From contig JANQPA010000008.1 of the NCBI GenBank assembly GCA_028285545.1, forward strand, positions 1 through 64,000: DNA of 64,000 nt. Direction: 5' to 3'. The position numbers were made by a program, and so were the translations under genes. The notes under the pieces were generated by a model, which saw only the letters and a program-made list of their open reading frames with translations, did not search any database and was not told the DNA's origin. Source of the stretch: Saprospiraceae bacterium. GTDB taxonomy: Bacteria > Bacteroidota > Bacteroidia > Chitinophagales > Saprospiraceae. This document shows, in pieces, positions 27,560 through 34,588 of the stretch (its first letter is position 1; each line of letters opens with the position of its first letter).

Positions 27560-28614
27560 GGCAATTTTATTTTTATCAAACTGAGCACCCAATTATCGTC
27601 CTGGATCAATTTAAATTCACACTCTCCCCGGAAAGCGTTCTCAAGCCGTTTTTGTAAATTTTGCAAACCTGTTCCTAATGCTGCATCCTTCAATGGCATT
27701 CCGTTATTTGATATTTTAATGATTAATTCGGTGTCTGATCTAGAAATGAGGATTTGAATTAATAATTGCTTAATTCCTTCCCCAAAACCGTGTTTGATGG
27801 CATTTTCAACAAGAGGCTGCAGGGTAAAAGGAGGGATTTGGTGATTTAGGATGTTTTCCTCATATTTTTCAATTATTTCGAGTTGATGTTCGAAACGCCT
27901 TTTTTCAATATTTAAATAAGTTTTTAAAATCTGTATCTCTTCCTCAACAGTAATTAACTCTGAATAGTCCGTATCTAATGATAATCGTAAAAGATCACTT
28001 ACATCGGTTAACATATCCTGGGCGGCCTCTTTACGATCATCTATTATAGAAACAATAGAATTAAGAGCATTAAAAAGAAAGTGAGGTTGCAGCTGGTTTT
28101 TTAAAATTGAAAATTGGGCCAGACTTAACTCCTTTTCAGCTTTTTCCTTAATTATTTCTGCTCTGCCCTTGTCTTCAAAATAATCCATAGCCAATAAAAG
28201 AGTCAATACAAAAAAATAATAGGCAGCAATAAAATGTAGATTGCTTATAAAATCTTCTTGCATTCCTGCCCAGATCAAGGATAGGCTGGGTTTTAAAAAA
28301 AGGCTTTGGATCAAGAGCACAGAGAAAAATATGTAAATCAAAGCAAAGGTCAATCCAGAAAAAATGAACCCACAAATTTTTTGGATCCTCTGCCATTTAT
28401 TGATTCGAGGATACAATGGCAGAATAATGAAATAAATCCCAGCCAATCCACTTACAAATCTGACTAAAGGGATTCCCACTATCTGAGCAGCATTATAAAA
28501 GTCTGGTCTTATCACCTCTGTAATCATTAATTGGATGGCCAGCAACAGATTAATTACCGCCCAGGCCATAACAACTAACACTGATCGCCTTAGAAGAATC
28601 GGCTTTTTTTTCAT
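27556..28614 (-). CDS. LytS/YehU-type sensor histidine kinase (His_kinase PF06580)
   Basis: 352 residues. Four hydrophobic helices fill the first ~145 (VVMAWAVINLLLAIQLMI, VRFVSGLAGIYFIILPLY, CGFIFSGLTFALIYIFFSVLLI, NLHFIAAYYFFVLTLLLAMDYF). The cytoplasmic part carries LKNQLQPHFLFNALNSIVSIID with the phospho-accepting histidine, and an HATPase domain with PPFTLQPLVENAIKHGFGEG and GTGLQNLQKRLENAF. There is no separate periplasmic domain, so it senses within or near the membrane. Coupled with the LytTR regulator by a four-base overlap. It is divergent from a DUF3108-like secreted protein 126 bases away, a possible target. Confidence 0.93.
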   Translation of the reverse strand: MKKKPILLRRSVLVVMAWAVINLLLAIQLMITEVIRPDFYNAAQIVGIPLVRFVSGLAGIYFIILPLYPRINKWQRIQKICGFIFSGLTFALIYIFFSVLLIQSLFLKPSLSLIWAGMQEDFISNLHFIAAYYFFVLTLLLAMDYFEDKGRAEIIKEKAEKELSLAQFSILKNQLQPHFLFNALNSIVSIIDDRKEAAQDMLTDVSDLLRLSLDTDYSELITVEEEIQILKTYLNIEKRRFEHQLEIIEKYEENILNHQIPPFTLQPLVENAIKHGFGEGIKQLLIQILISRSDTELIIKISNNGMPLKDAALGTGLQNLQKRLENAFRGECEFKLIQDDNWVLSLIKIKLP

Positions 28615-28740
28615 TTTTCAAAAATACAATTTGCTGCTGCTGTAGCCACCAGATTCGTATCAAAAACCCTGGAGTTCATATCAAATATCGTTTCCAATCA
28701 ATTGATGAGTCTATTTTCAGGTCCAATAAATTAAAATCTA

Positions 28741-29475
28741 ATGTTTATGAAATCACAGACTATTTTAGTAATCCTGTTCTTTTTTACAGCAATTTCCTTA
28801 TCGGCCCAAACAGCCATCTATCCCAAATCAAAGGCATTTGTCTTTTCGAAATTCCAGCCCTTTCAGGCCGAATATACACAGATGCAATATAGTTTGAAGG
28901 TAATGTGTTCCTTATCACCCGACAAATCCGTTTATAATATCGTAATGATAATGCCAGATGGCCTGGACATCAACCACGTTTTAACAGATGTTATCGGGAT
29001 AGATGCAAAAACCGGGGATTTCCTTTACAGAAACTTTAGTCTTCTATATCCTGTAAAAATGAACTTTAATGTAAAACGAAAGAAAGATCATTTGATGGTA
29101 CAAAAAATGACCAGTCAGGGATCTTCATTAGATAGCATTTCACTAGACGAGCGAGGGGTATTTGACGGCACCTTTGCCTTCTGGCTCATGAGAGGCATGG
29201 ATTACAACAAGAATCCATCCTTTAAAATGAACACCTGGAAAACTGGCCAAAAGGGAATTGAGGCCAACCTTTCGTCAGAAGTTAGGTTTAAAGAAAAAGT
29301 CGACCTCAAGATTGGAGGCCAAACCTTTATTTGTGACCAATTGATACAATCTTCTTCTCAGGGAGTTAAGATCATCAGCTACATTTCAAAGGAAGCCCCT
29401 TATCTGATCAAGCAGGAATATGTTAAAGGCGATGAAGCTCCGGTAACCATCCTGGAATTTAAGAGTTTATTTTGA
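28741..29475 (+). CDS. secreted DUF3108-like protein
   Basis: 244 residues with a signal peptide (ILVILFFFTAISLSAQ). The body is an all-beta single domain (LDINHVLTDVIGIDAKTGDFLYRNF, MVQKMTSQGSSLDSISL, GTFAFWLMRGMD, FICDQLIQSSSQGVKIISYISKEAPYLIKQEYVKG). This resembles DUF3108 and related periplasmic beta-barrel proteins that fold like lipoprotein carriers. The final ...APYLIKQEY...L.F.S pattern is typical of the group. Role unknown. ATGs at 28741 and 28747 are both possible. A palindromic terminator follows. Confidence 0.6.
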   Translation: MFMKSQTILVILFFFTAISLSAQTAIYPKSKAFVFSKFQPFQAEYTQMQYSLKVMCSLSPDKSVYNIVMIMPDGLDINHVLTDVIGIDAKTGDFLYRNFSLLYPVKMNFNVKRKKDHLMVQKMTSQGSSLDSISLDERGVFDGTFAFWLMRGMDYNKNPSFKMNTWKTGQKGIEANLSSEVRFKEKVDLKIGGQTFICDQLIQSSSQGVKIISYISKEAPYLIKQEYVKGDEAPVTILEFKSLF

Positions 29476-29507
29476 ATGGTAGTGTACTTTTTATTTAGCG
29501 ACTCCCT

Positions 29508-29545
29508 TTTGGACATCTAAAATCTCTGGATTTTAGATGTCCAAA
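29508..29545. terminator. palindromic terminator after DUF3108-like gene
   Basis: Perfect 17-base arms (29508-29524, 29529-29545) with a four-base loop, 33 bases past the stop codon and 20 bases before the next gene. It separates that gene from the hydrolase gene on the same strand. Confidence 0.75.
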
Positions 29546-29564
29546 TAATTAAATATCTATAACC

Positions 29565-30578
29565 ATGTACCTTTATTTTAAGGAAGAATTCCTTTTTCGC
29601 AAAGGCCTTTGCTTAGTATTAATGCTGGCCTTTTCTTTACCCTGTCTACTTGGTCAGGCCCTATCTCCAGATAGAAAAGAAGAAATAAAAAATCAATGTG
29701 AAAGAAATTTAACCAAAACCTTGTTGGTTTGGAAAGATGGAGAAATCATATTTGAATATGGTAAAAGCGACCAGGTTTACAATATTTTTTCCATGCGCAA
29801 GAGCCTTACCAGCCTACTTATCGGAATATATGTGGACAAAGGAATCATAGATGTGAACAAAACGCTGGATGATCTTCAAATTGATGACCTCAAAGGTCTC
29901 AGCGCCCAAGAAAAGGAAGCGAAAATAATAGATCTGCTTAAAGCCAAATCAGGGGTTTACCACCAGGCAGCTTTTGAAACGCCAGGAATGAGGAAAAACA
30001 GACCTGCAAGAGAGACATTTAAGGCTGGGGAGCACTGGTTTTATAATAACTGGGATTTTAATACCCTGATAACCATACTCGAAAAAGCAAGTCAAAAGTC
30101 CATATTCAAGTCTTTTGACGAATTGGTCGCCAACCCTCTTGAACTCCAGGATTTTGACATCAAAAAACAGCAATATATTCTTGAAGATACCGTCTCTATT
30201 CATCAGGCCACCCTCTGGAAACTATCCGCTCGTGATTTTTTAAAGATAGGGCAGCTAATGCTCAATAAAGGAGAATTCAATGGACAGCGGATTGTTTCAG
30301 AGGATTGGGTCAAAAAGAGCACCCAGTCTTATTCCAATTTAGGAATATTAGGAGGTTATGGATATTGCTGGTGGGTCGCTGATCACGATATGCATCTTCC
30401 TTTTGTTAACCTGCCGGAGGGAACTTATTCCGCTCGGGGAACCGGGGAGCAAAATTTAGTAGTAATACCCAAATGGAATACCATCGTTATGCATATGACA
30501 GAAGTGAACAGTCCCGATGATCCCATGATGAAAGTGACAAATTTTGGGCGCTTAATGCGAACAATTTTTGATCAGTGA
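29565..30578 (+). CDS. secreted serine hydrolase, beta-lactamase/DD-peptidase fold
   Basis: 337 residues with a signal peptide (LCLVLMLAFSLPCLLGQ). The class C beta-lactamase-like active site is visible: S76-M-R-K79 in IFSMRKSLTSLLIG, Y160-N-N in HWFYNNWDFN, and a late GTGEQ where the third KTG/HxG motif lies. These are the residues of serine-dependent hydrolases such as esterases, DD-peptidases and 6-aminohexanoate-dimer hydrolase-like enzymes. The substrate is not determined. It sits between a palindromic terminator and a long empty gap, so it is probably transcribed alone. Confidence 0.88.
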   Translation: MYLYFKEEFLFRKGLCLVLMLAFSLPCLLGQALSPDRKEEIKNQCERNLTKTLLVWKDGEIIFEYGKSDQVYNIFSMRKSLTSLLIGIYVDKGIIDVNKTLDDLQIDDLKGLSAQEKEAKIIDLLKAKSGVYHQAAFETPGMRKNRPARETFKAGEHWFYNNWDFNTLITILEKASQKSIFKSFDELVANPLELQDFDIKKQQYILEDTVSIHQATLWKLSARDFLKIGQLMLNKGEFNGQRIVSEDWVKKSTQSYSNLGILGGYGYCWWVADHDMHLPFVNLPEGTYSARGTGEQNLVVIPKWNTIVMHMTEVNSPDDPMMKVTNFGRLMRTIFDQ

Positions 30579-31070
30579 ATGGATAAAAATATTAAATATG
30601 CAGGACAGTATCATCGATCTGCAAAGGTGTGAATTAATTAGTTAAAATAATTATCATAGGTTTTAATTAACATCGACTAAAACAGTGAAAGTCAGTAACA
30701 GTCAGTGTGCGAAAGCCCGTGTCAAAAAAATGATCAAAATTAAACCTAATAAATTCACGGCTCTAGAAGTGAAGGAGACAGTCCCTTAGGTTGTGTTGCC
30801 CAAATATCTAATTCCTAATATTACATCTATAACCATGAAATATTAAATCAAATTCAATTGATTATCCCAGACAACGACCTACCGGGACATCCACTTATTG
30901 AAAAAGAAGCTCAAATGAAATACCGATACACCAACAGGGAAGCATTTTATTTAAAATAATTGGACGGATCTCAAACTATCTGAGGTTAAGATCCCTCTTA
31001 ATAGGGAAAATACATCTTATTGATTGAAATCCGGCTTACCTGGCAGGAGGCATTAAACCATTATCCGATC
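30579..31070. other. intergenic stretch without a convincing gene
   Basis: About 490 bases. The only curiosity is a short open frame at 30819-30959 (about 46 codons, no good start, ending near REAFYLK) that could be a gene relic but matches nothing I know. I see no strong hairpin, repeat or promoter. Base composition is like the surroundings. Confidence 0.5.
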
Positions 31071-31529
31071 ATGAAATCCAAGCTCTTCTTTTTAGTTGTT
31101 ATTCTCTTGGCTTCAGTTTTTATTAGCAATCCTACAAAATTTAGCAAGATGATAGCTGAAAAACACCCCATTGCTTTAATGGATCAATTATTTGTGGGTT
31201 TTAAAAACTATTTGAATGCCGGGGATGAGCAAGAAGGTAAAGAAGTAATTATGTGGGTAAGCGCTGGTGATAGGTTTTACTTTACTACCGACCCCGATAA
31301 TTTTAGATTGATTACAAGCAATGAAAAAACCTGCTGGAATTTTTCATCTAAAGAAAAATCGACTAGCAAGAAAGCATATATCTGGGATGGGAAAAATTAT
31401 CGAATATTTAAAATTCCTCCTTCCTTTAGGACAAGAGACTTTGGCATTTTACATGATCAATCCATTCGCCTTTCTCCTTTTGCAGCAGAGTATCGCGATT
31501 TATTCAATGATTGGCGAAATGCCAGATAA
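31071..31529 (+). CDS. small exported protein of unknown function
   Basis: 152 residues from the ATG at 31071, which directly starts a signal or anchor (LFFLVVILLASVFISNP). An upstream TTG at 31020 would bury this signal behind 17 extra residues. The mature part contains VIMWVSAGDRFYFTTDPDNFRLI, TCWNF and KKAYIWDGKNYRIFKI, a strand-rich pattern without a recognised family. It converges on the OmpR-type regulator with only seven bases between the stop codons and no hairpin between them. Confidence 0.6.
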   Translation: MKSKLFFLVVILLASVFISNPTKFSKMIAEKHPIALMDQLFVGFKNYLNAGDEQEGKEVIMWVSAGDRFYFTTDPDNFRLITSNEKTCWNFSSKEKSTSKKAYIWDGKNYRIFKIPPSFRTRDFGILHDQSIRLSPFAAEYRDLFNDWRNAR

Positions 31530-31536
31530 TCCATTA

Positions 31537-32226
31537 TCATCCTCTTTCTTCTAGAATAAAGCCCTTTCCATGGATGTTTTTTATGCGGATGCTCTCTTCT
31601 TTTTCGAGATATTTCCGAAGTCGAAAAATAAAAACATCCATACTTTTGCGATTAAATTCGTCTGTGTTTCCCCAAATTTGAGTTAAAGCTTTATTTCTTG
31701 GCAATAATCGATTTTTATGCTCACACAGTAATTGTAGCAACTGAGCTTCTTTATCAGTCAAAAACTGTGAATTGCCGTTTAGAGACAATTGTTGATTCTG
31801 AGCATTAAATTCAAAAGCTCCTAAATGAAATAGATTTTTTTCTTCCTGAAGAGATTGATGTCGTTGAGACCTGTGCATAATGGCCTGAATCCGGGCCAGC
31901 AACAGTTCTTCATCAATGGGTTTAACGATAAAATCATCGCAGCCCAAACGAAATCCTTTTAACTTATCCACTTTAAGAGATTTGGCTGTCAAAAAGATAA
32001 AAGGCAATTCAGGCTGATTTTTTCGGATTTCTCCTGCCAAGGTAAATCCATCCATTTTTGGAAGCATAATGTCCAATAAACAGATATCAAAATTTTGCTT
32101 TGAAAGCTGTCTTAAAGCCAATTCACCTTCAGTTACCAATACTACTTCTAAATCGCTCAATTCAAGGTATTCTTTCAAAATATATCCAAAGCCTGGATCA
32201 TCCTCAACAATTAATACTTTATACAT
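31537..32226 (-). CDS. OmpR/PhoB-family response regulator
   Basis: 229 residues from the ATG at 32226 (MYKVLIVEDD). The receiver has the phospho-acceptor D52 in ICLLDIMLPKMDG, the T in FLTAKS and the K in FIVKPI. The C-terminal winged helix (about 135-228) shows the OmpR pattern LTDKEAQLLQLLCEHKNRLLPR and RKSMDVFIFRLRKYL. It is the partner of the sensor kinase directly upstream; a large hairpin lies in the 98-base gap between them. A reading frame starting at 32301 would run through that hairpin and is rejected. Confidence 0.95.
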   Translation of the reverse strand: MYKVLIVEDDPGFGYILKEYLELSDLEVVLVTEGELALRQLSKQNFDICLLDIMLPKMDGFTLAGEIRKNQPELPFIFLTAKSLKVDKLKGFRLGCDDFIVKPIDEELLLARIQAIMHRSQRHQSLQEEKNLFHLGAFEFNAQNQQLSLNGNSQFLTDKEAQLLQLLCEHKNRLLPRNKALTQIWGNTDEFNRKSMDVFIFRLRKYLEKEESIRIKNIHGKGFILEERG

Positions 32227-32248
32227 ATAATGATTTAAGATCAGTATA

Positions 32249-32308
32249 AAAAGTTTTGAAAAATGATTCTGCCGCCGGGCGGCGGCAGAATCATTTTTCA
32301 AAACTTTT
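32249..32308. terminator. 60-bp near-perfect palindrome inside a two-component operon
   Basis: Arms 32249-32277 and 32280-32308 (29 bases) pair perfectly around a two-base centre, with a GC-rich core of CCGCC/GGCGG type and AT-rich ends. It lies 16 bases after the kinase stop codon and 22 bases before the regulator start. It may terminate or slow transcription, or protect the kinase mRNA. Confidence 0.75.
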
Positions 32309-32324
32309 AAAGAAATGTTGGTTT

Positions 32325-33599
32325 TTATTTCACAGGAAATACTAGGCTAAAAGTCGTCCCCCTACCCTTTTGACTATCCAATTCAATGCGTCCACCATGG
32401 GCATCCATCATTCTTTTAACATAAGCAAGGCCTAAACCAAAGCCTTTGACATCATGAATATCACCCGTTTTTTGTCGATAAAATCGATCAAAAATCTGTT
32501 TTTGCACCTCTTTACTCATTCCTATCCCATTATCACTAATCATAATATGAAGGTTATTAAAATGAGTCTCACTTTCAATATGAATGTAAGGCTTGCCATT
32601 ATTGTATTTAATGGCATTATCCACGATGTTATAAATCATATTAAATAAATGCATGGAATCAGCTTGTATATGAGGATGATAGGCTTTTAAATCCATATCA
32701 ATCACTCCATCCTGTTTTTCAAGAATCACACTCAGACTTTCAGTTACCTTTCGAATGGTATCGTGTACATTAACCTCCGTTTTATCCAGGGCAAAGCTTC
32801 CAGAATCGAGGGTTGCCATTTGCAAAACCTTATCAATATGGTTTTCCAACCTTTTCCCTTCCTGCCCAATCAGGTTTAAATAACTCATAGCCTTACCCGA
32901 GTGGTTTACATCATCCAACCTTTTCATAGTTTTAGCAGCCAATGCAATTGAAGCGATAGGAGTTTTAAACTCATGGGTAAGATTATTGATGAAATCATTC
33001 TTCATCTCTGACAACTTCTTTTGTCTAAAAATGGTATACAACATATAGCCAATAGCTGCCATTAATAATAAAATGAACAATATAGAACTTCCAATGGCTA
33101 AAGACATTTTCCGGAAAATAAGCTGATCTTGTTTAGGAAAGGTAACATAAAAATGAAGGTGATCCTGTCCCTTTGAAGTAGTAAAATTATAACTGTCAAT
33201 TTTCATCTCACATCCTTTTCGGATTTCTTCCTCCAACATTGGATCACTGAACCAGCTAAAATCTTTGGATTTACAAGTCAAATAACCATAGGCAAAAGGC
33301 ATAGCTAAACTCTTAGACCTCAACACAGAGTCTACCATCCTTTCCGTATCGCTAATCAAAAGATCAGAATCTACTGACAGCCCATGTTCACAGGAAGAAG
33401 AGAAATACTTCTTTTCTTGAAATTGACTGTTGAAAGTAATTTCCAGATCGTCCATTGCCTGATTTAAGCGATCTTGAACTTTTGCTTCTTGGATGGCCTT
33501 GGCGCCCTGCAACCAACTGAATTGCACAAAGGATAGCCCCGAAAGGGATAATAGAACTAAGGCAATAATCCCAATGGTATGTAGTCTGGTGAATTTCAT
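32325..33599 (-). CDS. sensor histidine kinase, classic two-helix type
   Basis: 424 residues. TM1 lies at ~8-28 and TM2 at ~178-196 (LAIGSSILFILLLMAAIGYMLYTIF), enclosing a ~150-residue periplasmic sensor with the cysteines in SSCEHG, LTCKS and KGCEMK. No HAMP domain is evident. The HisKA box is FINNLTHEFKTPIASIALAAKTM; the HATPase domain has VDNAIKYNNG, DNGIGMSKEVQKQIFDRFYR and GFGLGLAYVKRMMDAHGG. It phosphorylates the OmpR-type regulator encoded next. The cysteine-rich sensor suggests disulfides or redox sensing, an inference only. Confidence 0.93.
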   Translation of the reverse strand: MKFTRLHTIGIIALVLLSLSGLSFVQFSWLQGAKAIQEAKVQDRLNQAMDDLEITFNSQFQEKKYFSSSCEHGLSVDSDLLISDTERMVDSVLRSKSLAMPFAYGYLTCKSKDFSWFSDPMLEEEIRKGCEMKIDSYNFTTSKGQDHLHFYVTFPKQDQLIFRKMSLAIGSSILFILLLMAAIGYMLYTIFRQKKLSEMKNDFINNLTHEFKTPIASIALAAKTMKRLDDVNHSGKAMSYLNLIGQEGKRLENHIDKVLQMATLDSGSFALDKTEVNVHDTIRKVTESLSVILEKQDGVIDMDLKAYHPHIQADSMHLFNMIYNIVDNAIKYNNGKPYIHIESETHFNNLHIMISDNGIGMSKEVQKQIFDRFYRQKTGDIHDVKGFGLGLAYVKRMMDAHGGRIELDSQKGRGTTFSLVFPVK

Positions 33600-33606
33600 A
33601 AATCTT

Positions 33607-33695
33607 AAGTTTGGTAGAAGGCAGAAGGTAAAAAGTAGAAAGACAATTTTGGGGTTTAAAGTTATTTTACCTTCTACTTTTTACTTTCTACTATT
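33607..33695. repeat. purine-rich GTAGAAGGTAAAAAG repeat with inverted copy
   Basis: A GTAGAAGG.AGAAGGTAAAAAGTAGAAAG segment (33612-33640) has an inverted counterpart (33661-33694, ACCTTCTACTTTTTACTTTCTAC). Together they could form an imperfect hairpin in the 291-base gap between the kinase start and the next gene. The kinase promoter should also lie here, but I cannot place it with confidence. Confidence 0.45.
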
Positions 33696-33890
33696 TTCTT
33701 TCCTTCAAAATAAGGCATTCTTAAGAATAATCCTCTTTATTTAAGTTTTCATTAAGTCTTTTAAGTTTTACTTATACAGCTTTAATATTTGTCTTTCCAT
33801 ATCGTATTAAAAAATCCTCCACCTTTGAATTGTAATAATCAAAAGGCCATCATCCGGCAGTTATTTTTCTTCACCTGAAAATTTAATAAA

Positions 33891-34343
33891 ATGAAAAGAT
33901 TAAGCGTTTTATGGATTCCCCTCTTCGTTTTTTGTACTGTTATGACCATTGAGTCCTTGCCAGCTCAATCTTGTCCCGCGCCTCCTCCGGCTTTCGAAAA
34001 AAGTAGCCTGGTTGGTGAATGGATAGGATCCTATACCTATGAAGGGAAAACCTATGATTTGAATGTCAGTTTTCAAATGGAAGGTGAGAAATTAACAGCT
34101 ACTTCATCAATGCCAGATCTTGATATACCTTCTAGTGAATTCACAAGCTGGGTTTGTCAATCCAATGAACTGCATATGCGCCTGGATTTGCCTCGAAACC
34201 AGGCAGTAAAATTAATTGGCAGACCAAACAACGGAGTCCTTTCCGGAAGATTTGTTTACAATCAGCCCAAAGGTGTATGTGGGGCTTCCAAAGACAGATT
34301 TACATTGACAAAAGTGGGTTCCTCTAACCTTGCAGGCATGTAA
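33891..34343 (+). CDS. small secreted protein of unknown function (lipocalin-like size)
   Basis: 150 residues with a signal peptide ending near SLPAQS, then SCPAPPPAF. The mature domain is short and all-beta: LVGEWIGSYTYEGKTYDLNVSFQMEGEKLTATSSMPDLD, then ELHMRLDLP, then LSGRFVYNQPKGVCGASKDRFTLTKV. The opening LVGEW.G.Y and single small barrel suggest a lipocalin/DUF1579-like fold, but I recognise no family. Three cysteines are present in the mature part. It is upstream of an outer-membrane receptor gene on the same strand, separated by the structured element at 34378-34523. Confidence 0.6.
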   Translation: MKRLSVLWIPLFVFCTVMTIESLPAQSCPAPPPAFEKSSLVGEWIGSYTYEGKTYDLNVSFQMEGEKLTATSSMPDLDIPSSEFTSWVCQSNELHMRLDLPRNQAVKLIGRPNNGVLSGRFVYNQPKGVCGASKDRFTLTKVGSSNLAGM

Positions 34344-34377
34344 TAAATTTTTGTGATCCAGTTACTCAATATTAAAG

Positions 34378-34523
34378 CTGACTTTGGGCTTGTGTAAAAA
34401 CTAAAATTTTTAAAAATTTTAGTTTTTACTTTAATATATAATCTGCACTTAAAAAGGATAAAATATATTTTTTTTAAGTCAATTTTTTCCAAAAATTGAC
34501 TTTTTACACAAGCCCATGGTCAG
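34378..34523. repeat. MITE-like element: outer inverted repeat with two inner hairpins
   Basis: Outer arms of 23 bases (34378-34400, 34501-34523; one mismatch and one wobble) share GGGCTTGTGTAAAAA and its complement. Inside lie a perfect 36-base palindrome (34394-34429) and a second hairpin with 12-base arms (34476-34502). The inner hairpins use the inner ends of the outer arms, so the structures compete. This looks like a small non-autonomous transposon or a regulatory three-way junction. No direct target duplication is visible. Confidence 0.7.
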
Positions 34524-34588
34524 TTTACATCTTTAGAAATGTTAATTCCAGATAAAAATGAACCCATCAAATTGAAAAAAATAAGGCT

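Noticed and set aside
30819..30959. 46-codon open stretch ending REAFYLK
   Set aside because: No convincing start codon and no family match; could be a relic but the evidence is too weak to call it a gene or pseudogene.
32227..32301. Longer start for the OmpR-type regulator at 32301
   Set aside because: It reads through the large hairpin at 32249-32308; the receiver domain starts exactly at the ATG at 32226.
34378..34523. Compound palindrome as an intact insertion sequence
   Set aside because: At about 146 bases it has no room for a transposase and shows no direct target duplication; at most a MITE-like remnant.
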